Shown: positions 1 through 8,215, counted from the first letter of the stretch. The stretch: 16,642 nucleotides of DNA from Candidatus Equimonas enterica (GCA_018066225.1 JAGHRU010000112.1:1-16642), one strand, 5' to 3'. Notes: generated by a model not told the origin, from the sequence alone. Program-made: numbers and translations.

Positions 1-567
1 CATACCGCCAACGACGACCCATAGCGGCAGGCGCACGCGTAGGCCATAGCGCCGAGATAGCAGCGGCGTGAAGTGTGGGCGTACGCACCACAGCAGGCCG
101 AAGATGGCGAGAGCGCAAGCCACATAGGCGGCGATGACGCCTATCATATAGCCCATAGTTACGCTGGACGCCATACCGCGTGGCGAGTCGATATAGGCCA
201 GCACCGTGGTGTCAAGCTTGAAGTCCCAGAAGGCGTAGAGGCAGGCATCGGCGACGAAGATGAGCGCAAGCACCACTGCCAATAGACCTATATATAATAT
301 ATACGCGCCAGAGAATATGCTGCGTGGCCTATTCAGGGCAACATCCTTGCGCCCTTGTATGAGGTGCCACACGGCATAGCCGAGCCACGGCAAGGCGGTG
401 AGGTAGCCTGCGGTGGCAAGGTCGAGTGGCAGTCCGTGCCACATCACTTCTACATAGTCGAGCCAAAGCACGCCGATGCCCAGTGCGCCATTGGCCAGCA
501 TAAAGAGAGGTTTGGCGACGACAAAGATAAGGACGAGGGAAAGGAAAAAGCGAAGCAGAAATTTCAT
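1..567 (-). CDS. LTA synthase family membrane protein, N-terminal part (runs off the left edge)
   Basis: An open frame of 189 codons begins at the ATG at 567 and continues past base 1. It is strongly hydrophobic, with apparent membrane segments near residues 5-27, 45-70, 84-113, 135-162 and from about 180. The spacing, the HGLPLDL stretch at 44-50 and the FWDFKLDTT stretch at 113-121 resemble the N-terminal membrane half of Bacteroidetes LTA-synthase-family proteins, which carry a sulfatase-fold phosphoglycerol or phosphoethanolamine transferase domain on the outer face of the inner membrane. That catalytic domain lies outside the window, so the assignment rests on the membrane part alone. 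The start follows the ABC exporter stop by 24 bp, with no separate promoter visible, so it is probably the last visible gene of the trpS operon. Another polytopic membrane protein is possible. Confidence 0.68.
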   Translation of the reverse strand, partial: MKFLLRFFLSLVLIFVVAKPLFMLANGALGIGVLWLDYVEVMWHGLPLDLATAGYLTALPWLGYAVWHLIQGRKDVALNRPRSIFSGAYILYIGLLAVVLALIFVADACLYAFWDFKLDTTVLAYIDSPRGMASSVTMGYMIGVIAAYVACALAIFGLLWCVRPHFTPLLSRRYGLRVRLPLWVVVGGM

Positions 568-591
568 GCCGTATGATTTGTGCGTGTGTAA

Positions 592-2424
592 TCAGTTCCC
601 TTGCATCTCGCTGAGGCGTTTGTAGTAGCCGCCGAGCGCCATGAGGGCGTCGTGTGTGCCACGCTCCACGATGCGGCCTTCGTGCATAACGCAAATCTCG
701 TCGGCATGGCGAATGGTCGAAAGGCGGTGAGCGATGGCAATGGTCGTGCGGGTGGACATGAGGCGTTCCAAGGCTTGCTGCACGAGACGTTCGCTCTCGG
801 TGTCAAGGGCTGAGGTTGCTTCGTCGAGGATAAGGATGTCTGGGTTTTTAAGTATGGCGCGCGCTATGCTGATGCGTTGGCGTTGGCCACCCGATAGTCG
901 GCAACCACGGTCGCCGACGAGTGTGTCATAGCCTTGCTCGGAAGCCATGATGAAATCGTGCGCATTGGCAATGCGTGCGGCTTCTTCTATCTGAGCATCT
1001 GTCGCGTCCTCTACGCCAAAGGCGATGTTGGCGCGGAAGGTGTCGTTGAAGAGTATCGCTTCTTGATTGACATTGCCGATGAGCGAGCGCAGAGAGGCGA
1101 TGCGTAGGTTGCGCACATCCTTGCCGTCGATGGTGATGCTACCCCCGCAGACATCGTGGTAACGGGGCAAGAGATCTACCAACGTGCTCTTGCCACTGCC
1201 CGACTGTCCTACGAGGGCAATGGTCTGACCACGCTTGACACGCAAATCGATGCCCGCGAGGATTTCCTTGCCTGTGGCGTAGGAGAAGTGGACATCGTGG
1301 AATACGATTTCGTCTTTCAGCGCCTTGATGGTTTCGGCCTCGGGCTTTTCTTTTATAGGATTGTCAGCATCGAGTATCTTATTGACGCGCACCACGGAAG
1401 CCATACCCTTGGGGATGTTATAACTGGCCTTGGAGAGGTCTTTTAGCGGCTGGATGATGCTGTAAAGTATGACCATGTAGAAGATGAACGTCGGGGCATC
1501 AATGGGCGACTGTGCGCTGAAGATGAGTGTACCACCATACCACAGGACAAGGACGATGAGGCAGGTGCCGAGAAATTCGCTCACGGGATGCGCAGAAGCT
1601 TGCCGCACCTGCACGCGTGTCGAAGCGTCGCGAAACTCGTCGGTGGTGCGGTCGAAACGCTCCTGCATCTTACGTTCTGCCGTAAAGGCTTTGACGATGC
1701 GCATACCGCCAAGGGTCTCTTCGAGTTGCGCCATCGTCTCACTCCATTTGTTTTGTGCGTCCAGACTCTGACGCTTAAGTTTGCGGCCGATGCGTCCCAT
1801 AGCCCAGCCGAGAGCCGGCAAGACAACGATAGTGAAGATAGTGAGTTGCCACGAGGTGTAGATGAGCACGCCGAAGTAGCAGATGAGCAGTATGGGATTT
1901 TTGATGAGCATCTCAAGGCTGCCCGTCACGGAGTTCTCTATCTCGCCCACATCGCCGCTCATACGGGCGATGATGTCGCCCTTGCGCTCGTCGCTGAAGA
2001 AGGAGAGTGGCAGACGCGTTATCTTGTGATAGACCGCGATGCGTATGTCGCGGACGATGCCCGTACGCATGGGCACCATGATGGCGGCCGAGAGGAAATA
2101 ACACGCTGTCTTCAGCAGTGTGGCAAGGATGAGGAAGACGCCAATGACGAGTAGGGCAGTGGCTGCGCCGTGTGCTATCTTAAACTCTTGCGTGTAGTAG
2201 TACATATTATTGACCACTACGTCTTTCATGCTCTCCGCCGCGTCCCAAGGGATGAAGTCATAGTGCTTCTTTTCCACCTCAAAGAGCAGGTTGAGCATCG
2301 GAATGAGGGAGACAAAAGAGAAAACATTGAGGACAGCGCTCAGAAGATTGAACACTAACGAACCAATGAGATAGGCTTTGTAAGGCGCAACATAGGTGCG
2401 CAGCACGCTGAAAAAGTCGTTCAT
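592..2424 (-). CDS. ABC transporter, fused permease and ATP-binding protein (MsbA-like exporter)
   Basis: A 610-residue half-transporter of typical length for type I ABC exporters. The membrane domain covers about residues 15-335, with hydrophobic segments near 18-47, 88-116, 172-206 and 283-325. The nucleotide-binding domain follows from about 370: Walker A GQSGSGKST at 406-414, Q-loop Gln454, signature LSGGQ at 510-514, Walker B ending in Asp534-Glu535, D-loop SALD at 538-541 and H-loop His566. All ATPase residues are present, so a working homodimer is expected. The family exports lipid A core, other lipids or peptides; the substrate cannot be read from sequence, though the following envelope gene favours a lipid. 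The ATG overlaps the RNase H stop in an ATGA, which implies translational coupling. Confidence 0.93.
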   Translation of the reverse strand: MNDFFSVLRTYVAPYKAYLIGSLVFNLLSAVLNVFSFVSLIPMLNLLFEVEKKHYDFIPWDAAESMKDVVVNNMYYYTQEFKIAHGAATALLVIGVFLILATLLKTACYFLSAAIMVPMRTGIVRDIRIAVYHKITRLPLSFFSDERKGDIIARMSGDVGEIENSVTGSLEMLIKNPILLICYFGVLIYTSWQLTIFTIVVLPALGWAMGRIGRKLKRQSLDAQNKWSETMAQLEETLGGMRIVKAFTAERKMQERFDRTTDEFRDASTRVQVRQASAHPVSEFLGTCLIVLVLWYGGTLIFSAQSPIDAPTFIFYMVILYSIIQPLKDLSKASYNIPKGMASVVRVNKILDADNPIKEKPEAETIKALKDEIVFHDVHFSYATGKEILAGIDLRVKRGQTIALVGQSGSGKSTLVDLLPRYHDVCGGSITIDGKDVRNLRIASLRSLIGNVNQEAILFNDTFRANIAFGVEDATDAQIEEAARIANAHDFIMASEQGYDTLVGDRGCRLSGGQRQRISIARAILKNPDILILDEATSALDTESERLVQQALERLMSTRTTIAIAHRLSTIRHADEICVMHEGRIVERGTHDALMALGGYYKRLSEMQGN

Positions 2425-2861
2425 TTTCTACCGAAATCTGCGGGTATTTCGCCCCAAGCCGTGGTGTCCCACTTCCTGACAGGGCAGTCGCTATAATCGT
2501 TGTGGTGAAGCCATGCTTCGGCGCGGGCTACGATGGCAAACAGGTCTGCGTTCTCTGCTGTTTGTGCCATCTTGGTGCCGCACTTTTGCTTGCGCAGCCA
2601 AGCCAAAGCGGTTTTGGAGTCTGTATAGACGGGCATGCTGGCGCCGTGCTTTTTGAGCAATGCCAAGGCATGTACGATGGCCAAGAACTCGCCAATGTTG
2701 TTAGTGCCTTGCATCGGTCCGAAGCGAAAAACGACCTTGCCGCTGGGCAGATGGACACCACGATACTCCATAGGCCCGGGATTGCCCGGGCATGAAGCAT
2801 CGACCGCAAGGCACTGCGTGGTGGCCTGTGGCGTGTGGGTAGGGGAATTGGCTATTGGCAT
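2421..2861 (-). CDS. Ribonuclease H family protein
   Basis: A 146-residue protein with the RNase H fold, which cleaves the RNA strand of RNA-DNA hybrids. The visible acidic residues are Asp21 in AVDASCPGNPG, Glu58 in NNIGEFLAI and Asp81 in YTDSKTA, followed by a final acidic residue that is either Asp132 or Asp142 in the C-terminal WGEIPADFGRK block. That C-terminal block is typical of the Bacteroidetes family. Residues 1-16 are not conserved in character, so the true start is uncertain, but ATG at 2861 is the only plausible one between the argS stop and the catalytic core. It lies 15 bp after the argS stop and in the same frame. Its stop overlaps the ABC exporter start. It lacks an N-terminal viroplasmin-like hybrid-binding domain, which some relatives carry. 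Confidence 0.85.
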   Translation of the reverse strand: MPIANSPTHTPQATTQCLAVDASCPGNPGPMEYRGVHLPSGKVVFRFGPMQGTNNIGEFLAIVHALALLKKHGASMPVYTDSKTALAWLRKQKCGTKMAQTAENADLFAIVARAEAWLHHNDYSDCPVRKWDTTAWGEIPADFGRK

Positions 2862-2876
2862 ATCGTGGCCTGTGGG

Positions 2877-4697
2877 CTACATCCTTTCAGGCATCTCGAT
2901 GCCAAGCAGCCCCATACCCAGGCGCAGCGTCTTGGCAACATTGCGCGAGAGGAAGAGGCGGAAGGTGCGAATGGCTTCGTCCGTCTCGCCGAGGATGGAA
3001 TAGTCGTGATAGACCTGGTTGTATTCCTTCGTGGGAGCGTAGCACTAGGCGGCGATGCCAGAGGGACTGTAATCCTTGCCTGCTGCGGCTACGGCTACGC
3101 GGAAGTCGGCGATGCGCTGTATGAGGGCTTCTTCTTTCTTGCTGATGGGACATTCGGTGGCAGGCAATGCAGCGGGCAACGTGATGCCCTTGTCGGCGGC
3201 TTTGCGCAGGATGGAGCGGATGCGGGCGTAGGTGTATTGGATGAAGGGACCCGTGTTGCCGTTGAAATCGATAGACTCCTCGGGATTGAAGAGCATATTC
3301 TTGCGCGCATCGACTTTGAGGAGGAAGTATTTGAGTGCGCCGAGGCCCACGATGCGTGCCACGTTCTGCTTCTCCTGTTCGCTCATGTCGGTGTTCTTGC
3401 CAGCCTCGTCCATCACTTGGCGTGCGCTATCTATCATCGTGGCAATGAGGTCATCGGCATCGACGACGGTGCCCTCACGGCTTTTCATCTTGCCATTGGG
3501 GAGTTCTACCATGCCGTAGGAGAAGTGGACGAGGTCTTTGCCCCAACTGAAACCGAGTTTGTCGAGCAGGATGGAGAGCACTTGGAAGTGGTAGTTCTGC
3601 TCGTTGCCCACGACATATACCATCTTGTCAATGGGGTAGTCTTGAAAGCGAAGTTTGGCTGTGCCGATGTCTTGCGTCATATACACCGAAGTGCCATCGG
3701 AGCGTAGCAACAACTTCTCGTCGAGGCCGTCGGCCGTAAGGTCTGCCCAGACGGAGTTGTCGTCGCGGCGATAGAACAAGCCCTTTTCGAGTCCCTCCAT
3801 CACCTTACTTTTGCCTTCGAGGTAGGTATCGCTTTCGTAGTAAATCTTGTCGAAACTTACGCCGAGTGCTTTGTAAGTCTCATCGAAACCGGCATAGACC
3901 CATTCGTTCATCTTGCGCCAAAGGTCGCGGACATCCTTGTCGCCATGCTCCCAGCGCACCAGCATGTCGTGGGCTTCCACGATGAGTGGTGCTTCGGCCT
4001 TGGCACGTGTCTCTGCCGTTTCCTCGTCCAGTCCTTCGGCCATCAGGCGTGCTTTGATGTCTTTCACCTCTTCGTGGTAGTGCTTGTCGAAGGCTACATA
4101 GTAGTCGCCGATGAGGTGGTCACCTTTCTTTCCCGAGGTCTCAGGAGTCCCACCGCCGCCCCATTTCTGCCATGCCAGCATCGACTTGCAGATGTGTATG
4201 CCGCGGTCATTGACGATGTTGGTCTTGACGACGCGGTTGCCGTTGGCTTCTGCTATTTGTGCCACAGACCAGTCGAGAAGGTTGTTGCGGACGTGGCCGA
4301 GGTGTAGGGGCTTGTTGGTGTTGGGCGAGGAGTATTCTATCATCACCAGCGGGCTTTCGGCTGTGGGGGTGATGAGACCGTAGTGTGGGTCTGCGTCTAT
4401 GTCGGCGAGCATCTGTCGCCATAGGCTGGGCGCGATGGTGAGATTGAGGAAGCCTATGACGGCATTGTGAGCGGACACGAGTGGTGTGTGGTCGGTGAGC
4501 CACGTGCCGATTTCTGCTGCTGTATCTTCGGGCTTCTTGCGCGAGATTTTGAGGAAAGGGAACACGACGATGGTGAGGTGTCCTTCAAACTCGGGGCGTG
4601 TCTTCTGTATCTGTACCTGTTCTGCCGTGATGTCAGCGCCGTAGAGGGCTTTGAGGGCTGCTATGACGGCAGTAGAGAGTTGCTGTTCTATTTGCAT
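2877..4697 (-). CDS. argS: Arginyl-tRNA synthetase, interrupted by one in-frame amber codon
   Basis: Class I synthetase that charges tRNA-Arg; essential. The frame is 606 codons plus a TAG stop, close to the usual length. HLGH at 132-135, inside SSPNTNKPLHLGH, is the HIGH motif, and MKSREGT at 404-410 takes the place of KMSKS. The C-terminal anticodon-binding domain starts near 483. Codon 551 is TAG (3045-3047), after which the same frame continues for 55 residues of clear ArgS sequence (EYNQVYHDYSILGE, NVAKTLRLGMGLLGIE, ending PERM) with no frameshift. Family sequence has Tyr at this point (AN-Y), and one C-to-G change in TAC gives TAG. Termination there would remove most of the last tRNA-contacting helices and should be harmful. 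It starts 37 bp after the trpS stop, in the same operon. Amber suppression, a real mutation rescued by another copy, or a sequencing error could each explain the interruption. Confidence 0.9.
3045..3047 (-). other. In-frame TAG inside argS (codon 551)
   Basis: Reading on the minus strand the codons are GCC GCC TAG TGC TAC. The frame upstream codes GKDYSPSGIAA and downstream CYAPTKEYNQ, both normal ArgS sequence. Plus-strand context is GCACTAGGCG. No indel is needed to join the two halves. Confidence 0.95.
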
Positions 4698-4733
4698 AGT
4701 TGGGGGAGGATTTTGGGAGGTTGTTGAGGCTGA

Positions 4734-5819
4734 TTATTTGAATTTAGCAGCCTGCTGCTTGATGTATTCGGCGTCTTCAAAGTAATTGATGCGCATAGCG
4801 CGGCGCACATCGGCAAGGGTGTTGGCCGCCACTTCGCGTGCGGCCTCGCTGCCTTTGCGCAGTATCTCATAGACGGCAGGGATGTCTTTTTGCCACTCTT
4901 CGCGACGCTGGCGTATGGGCTCGAGGCGTGCGTTGAGGACGTTGAGCAGGAGTTTCTTGCAGGTGCCGTCACCCAGTCCGCCACGGGTGTAGTGGGCTTT
5001 CAGTTCGTCGAGGCAGGCGTATTCGGGCAGGAAGGCGGCGAAGTCGTCGTCGGTGACGAAGGCGTCAAGGTAGGTGAACACGGTGTTGCCTTCGAGGTGT
5101 CCGGGCTGCTCGATGTGGATGTGCTCGGGGTCGGTGTACATGCTGTTCACCTTTTTCTTCACTTCTTTGGCGCTGTCGCTGAGGTAGATGCAGTTGCCGA
5201 GCGACTTCGACATCTTTGCTTTGCCGTCGGTACCGGGCAGGCGCAGGCAGGCAGCGTTGTCGGGGAGCATAATCTTGGGCTCTGTCAGCGTCTCGCCGTA
5301 GATGTTGTTGAAGCGGCGCACGATTTCTGTGGCTTGCTCTATCATCGGCTTCTGGTCTTCACCTACGGGGATGACATTGGCGTGGAAGGCGGTGATGTCT
5401 GCGGCCTGGGAGATGGGGTAGGTGAAGAAGCCTACGGGAATGCTCTGCTCGAAGCCGCGCATTTGTATCTCTGTCTTGACGGTCGGGTTGCGCTGCAAGC
5501 GGCTCACCGTCACCATGTTCATAAAGTAGAAGGCGAGTTCGCAAAGTTCGGGGATTTGACTTTGGACGAAGATGGTCACTTTCTCCGGGTCGAGGCCACA
5601 AGCGAGGTAATCGAGGGCGACTTCCACGAGGTTTTGTCTTACTTTCTCGGGGTTATCTACATTGTCTGTGAGTGCTTGTGCATCGGCGATGAAGACAAAC
5701 ATACGTTTGTAATCGCCTGCATTTTGGAGTTCTACGCGGCGGCGCAGACTACCCACATAGTGTCCGATGTGGAGGCGACCTGTGGGGCGGTCACCAGTAA
5801 GTATGATTTTTTCTGACAT
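4734..5819 (-). CDS. trpS: Tryptophanyl-tRNA synthetase
   Basis: A 361-residue class I synthetase that charges tRNA-Trp in the cytoplasm. The HIGH motif is HIGH at 17-20, within GDRPTGRLHIGHYVGSL, and KMSKS is intact at 202-206. The QSQIP stretch at 87-91 and GEDQKPMIEQA at 153-163 are typical of the TrpRS active site. Length is slightly above the common 330-350 residues. It is the first gene of an apparent operon (trpS, argS, RNase H, ABC exporter, LTA-synthase-like). The leader upstream is about 380 nt and contains the tandem-repeat array, with a Bacteroidetes-type promoter at its far end. No stretch of Trp codons or T-box-like element was recognised in the leader, so control by tryptophan is not supported. 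Confidence 0.96.
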   Translation of the reverse strand: MSEKIILTGDRPTGRLHIGHYVGSLRRRVELQNAGDYKRMFVFIADAQALTDNVDNPEKVRQNLVEVALDYLACGLDPEKVTIFVQSQIPELCELAFYFMNMVTVSRLQRNPTVKTEIQMRGFEQSIPVGFFTYPISQAADITAFHANVIPVGEDQKPMIEQATEIVRRFNNIYGETLTEPKIMLPDNAACLRLPGTDGKAKMSKSLGNCIYLSDSAKEVKKKVNSMYTDPEHIHIEQPGHLEGNTVFTYLDAFVTDDDFAAFLPEYACLDELKAHYTRGGLGDGTCKKLLLNVLNARLEPIRQRREEWQKDIPAVYEILRKGSEAAREVAANTLADVRRAMRINYFEDAEYIKQQAAKFK

Positions 5820-5861
5820 AGTCGGGTGAATTATGTTGTTGAAGTTTATGGATTTTTATTT

Positions 5862-6207
5862 GTCGTGTTACGCGTCCGTCAGCGGCGGAGGGCGAAGCGT
5901 CCGACTTTTCTGGTGCGCGTTGCGAAGCATAATCGACCGCTTCTCGCATGCATATTAAGCGTCCGTCAGCGGCGGAGGGACGAAGCGTCCGACTTTTCTG
6001 GTGCGCGTTGTGAAGCATAATCGAGTGCTTCCTCGCGGTCGTATTTAAGCGTATGTCAGCGGCGGAGGGCGAAGCGTCCGACTTTTCTGGTGCGCGCCCG
6101 CGAAGCATAAATACGACCGCTTCTCGCACGCATATTAAGCGTACGTCAGCGGCGGAGGGACGAAGTTCCGACCCGCTGGTGCGCGTCGCGAAGCGTAATA
6201 TGCGTGC
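5862..6207. repeat. Four tandem 87-90 bp repeat units in the trpS leader
   Basis: The shared core starts with GCGTCCGTCAGCGGCGGAGG or a close variant at 5872, 5959, 6049 and 6139, giving periods of 87, 90 and 90 bp. Each core continues through CGAAGCGTCCGACTTTTCTG, then GTGCGCG, and ends near GCGAAGCATAA. The fourth copy is more diverged (GTTCCGACCCGCTGG). Unit 3 is bounded by perfect 13-bp inverted arms (6035-6047 and 6108-6120), and unit 4 by perfect 12-bp arms (6126-6137 and 6196-6207). Arms of units 1 and 2 are degenerate. All periods are multiples of three, so long open frames cross the array on both strands, but these frames look like repeat by-products. The array lies between the predicted promoter and trpS, so it is probably transcribed. 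Confidence 0.9.
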
Positions 6208-6238
6208 AAAGTTACGAATAAAATCCGACACCACCAAA
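6207..6238 (-). promoter_or_regulatory. Predicted Bacteroidetes-type promoter for the trpS operon
   Basis: On the minus strand a TTTG box (6238-6235) is followed by a 20-nt spacer and TAACTTTG (6214-6207), matching the TTTG and TAnnTTTG consensus of the Bacteroidetes primary sigma factor. Transcription would start near 6200 and run through the tandem repeats into trpS. The -7 box abuts the right arm of repeat unit 4. Confidence 0.55.
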
Positions 6239-6297
6239 CGCGCGCGCCCGCGAAGTCATCTACTTCTGCGCAAAACCGAGAAAATGACCACATTGTG

Positions 6298-6321
6298 CTT
6301 CGCCTTATTTTTAAGGCGAAG
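6298..6321. repeat. Perfect 10-bp inverted repeat (hairpin)
   Basis: CTTCGCCTTA and TAAGGCGAAG are separated by a four-base T loop. The stem can extend further after two weak pairs. No U-run follows on either strand, so it is not a clear terminator. It lies in the gene-free stretch 5820-6549. Confidence 0.7.
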
Positions 6322-6343
6322 TGCAAAGTCGTAGGAAACCCTC

Positions 6344-6411
6344 GAAACGCTCTGCCCTTATCGTGCGAACGCTCTGCGCAGATGGCTTGCACGACAAGGG
6401 CAGAGCGTTTC
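6344..6411. repeat. 23-bp near-perfect inverted repeat in the intergenic stretch
   Basis: The arms at 6344-6366 and 6389-6411 are complementary over 23 bases with one mismatch that stays a G-U pair in RNA. The loop is 22 bases and contains a second, partial copy of the GAACGCTCTGC part of the arm. No T-run follows on either strand. The arm motif CTCTGCCC with nearby ACGA resembles the hairpin at 10324-10365. Confidence 0.75.
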
Positions 6412-6477
6412 ACCGACAAGGGCAATATGGTTTTTCCCGAATTTCAGACCAATGAAACTTCGTGGAGAAATGCCACG

Positions 6478-6515
6478 AAAAAAGAGGCACACGACGCGAA
6501 CGCCGTAGTGCCTCT
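6478..6515 (-). terminator. Rho-independent terminator of the outer-membrane protein gene
   Basis: On the minus strand AGAGGCAC (6515-6508) pairs with GTGCCTCT (6490-6483), followed directly by six T (6483-6478). Partial extra pairing inside the loop (ACGGCG with CGTCGT) lengthens the stem. It begins 34 bp after the stop at 6550. Confidence 0.85.
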
Positions 6516-6549
6516 CCAATGTTAAAGCGTTAATTGATGCTATGTCTAT

Positions 6550-8157
6550 TTAAAACTTATAGCCGAGTGTGAGCATGATGTTGTGGCGATTGAGGTCGAA
6601 GGTGACGGGTGTCAAAGCGTTTTCCACGCCGAGATAGTCGCTGTCGTTGTAGTGGAACGCATAGACATCGCCTTTCTGGAGTTGGCACTGGTAGGCGAGG
6701 TCGCCGTAGAAGTGCTTGCCACGATAACCAAGGCCGAGGGTGATGCGGTTGATGTCGCCGAGATTGACATAGTCCGTATTGGTGTTGTAGAAATAGGACG
6801 GACTATCAGTGAAGAGGTTGAGGTAACTGTCGTCCTTGAAGGACTTGCTGATGTAGTTGTAGCCTATGCGGCCTACGAGGTTGTCGGCCAGTTTCGCCTC
6901 TGCACCGATGCGGAAAGTGTGCACGCCTTGGAGACAGGCTTTGATTTCCTCGCGGAGTGCATAGTCCTTGTAGGAATCGTAAGAGCCGTAGTATGGATCG
7001 AAACTATTGTAGTCGGGCCATGATACGCTGGCAGAGTTGTAAGCAGCGTACTCATATTCTGCGTCCAGAGCCAGCCAATTATCTACTGTCGTTGCTGCTG
7101 AGATGTTGAAACGCCACGGCGTGCGCAGATTGTAGTCGTAATTGTTGAGTACACTCGCCGCAGTGCGCTCGTATTCGTTGCCGTCTTCGTCCATATAGGG
7201 GAACGGAGACTCCATGTTGAGGTAGTTGCTGGCTGTGAGTTCGTACCACACGGGGGTGTGGAAAGAAAGGCCGAAGCGGAAAGGAGAATCGGCTATCGGG
7301 CGGACAATCATACCGAGTTTGAAATCGACGCCAGTGCCTTTGAGGCTTTCGCCTTGGTACATCTCGTAGAGCCCTATCGAGCCATCGTCGAAACCAATCT
7401 CCTCGGTGTAGGACAAACGAGAATTGAAATCAACATCGTAGATGCCAACCGTAGCACCAAAGTAGAAACGGTCTTGGGCGTTGAGGGAGATGTTGAGGTC
7501 ATACTTGCTGACACCGCCCCATTGTACGCGATAGTAGTCGTAGTTGTTGGCATGGCTGGCACCGTAGTTGTTGATATAGCCCTCGTCATTCAGTGTCTCG
7601 TATATCATGCGCGTGTCGTAGCCGCAACAGGCCAGTCCTGTCGTACGCTGACGGTCGGGCTCATAGGCCAAGTCGAGCCAGTTGCCGTCGCCGTCAATAG
7701 CGAGGTCGCGCATCTGCCACGATTGTGACAAGCCGCCCGGAGTTGCCACGGGCGAAAAGCCGATATACTGCTTGAAGTTATGGTTCTTGGTGTAGTTGAA
7801 GCCCAAATTGACGAAAGGCACGCTTACGCTTCCCGTCTTCATCGCTATGACGAAGCCGGCTTGATCAAAGGAGGCGCGTGATTTGCCACGGTCGTACATG
7901 TCTTCGGCGTTGGGCTGTATGGTGACACCTGCTGTGAAGGAGGCATCGCTGCGGCGGTATAGACCAGTGGCCGCAGGGTTATTGGTCATGGCACTGATGT
8001 TGGCACCGAGTGCACCCATAGCACCGCCCATACCGATGTAGCGGGCGTCGCCACTGAGGTCATTGGTGCTGAGGGCTTCTACTTTATAGACGTCCTGTGC
8101 AAAGGTGGGCAGCCCCACCAAGGCTGCTAATGCAGCAGATATATATACTTTCTTCAT
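6550..8157 (-). CDS. Outer-membrane protein of the OmpP1/FadL/TodX type
   Basis: A 535-residue protein with a signal peptide (residues 1-20, cleaved before Gln21). The N-terminal stretch RYIGMGGAMGALGANISAMT followed by NNPAATGLYRRSD near 57-71 is typical of FadL-type outer-membrane channels, which take up hydrophobic compounds. The rest alternates aromatic and polar residues as in a beta barrel and ends in LGYKF, a typical C-terminal strand with terminal Phe. Bacteroidales members are often annotated as hemin receptor or outer membrane protein transport protein; the substrate is unknown. It starts 58 bp after the stop of the Trp/Ser/Gly-rich gene without a separate promoter that I could see, so the two are probably cotranscribed. 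A strong terminator follows. Confidence 0.8.
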   Translation of the reverse strand: MKKVYISAALAALVGLPTFAQDVYKVEALSTNDLSGDARYIGMGGAMGALGANISAMTNNPAATGLYRRSDASFTAGVTIQPNAEDMYDRGKSRASFDQAGFVIAMKTGSVSVPFVNLGFNYTKNHNFKQYIGFSPVATPGGLSQSWQMRDLAIDGDGNWLDLAYEPDRQRTTGLACCGYDTRMIYETLNDEGYINNYGASHANNYDYYRVQWGGVSKYDLNISLNAQDRFYFGATVGIYDVDFNSRLSYTEEIGFDDGSIGLYEMYQGESLKGTGVDFKLGMIVRPIADSPFRFGLSFHTPVWYELTASNYLNMESPFPYMDEDGNEYERTAASVLNNYDYNLRTPWRFNISAATTVDNWLALDAEYEYAAYNSASVSWPDYNSFDPYYGSYDSYKDYALREEIKACLQGVHTFRIGAEAKLADNLVGRIGYNYISKSFKDDSYLNLFTDSPSYFYNTNTDYVNLGDINRITLGLGYRGKHFYGDLAYQCQLQKGDVYAFHYNDSDYLGVENALTPVTFDLNRHNIMLTLGYKF

Positions 8158-8215
8158 GATGTGAGTGTATAGTCAATAACGTGAAAATAGAGATGAAGTG
8201 CGTGTCGTGTGTGGC

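Noticed and set aside
2835..3707. 290-codon plus-strand open frame opposite argS
   Set aside because: It is the complement of clear ArgS coding sequence and its translation shows no recognisable features.
4890..5816. 308-codon plus-strand open frame opposite trpS
   Set aside because: Antisense shadow of TrpS, which has all expected motifs on the minus strand.
5862..6207. Possible CRISPR array
   Set aside because: Most of each 87-90 bp unit is conserved. There are no short repeats with unique spacers of constant length, and no cas genes.
5791..6237. 148-codon minus-strand open frame with SAAD-type repeats across the tandem array
   Set aside because: It exists because the repeat units are 87 or 90 bp long. 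It starts upstream of the predicted transcription start, overlaps the trpS start in another frame, and the plus strand is equally open. I treat it as a by-product of the repeats.
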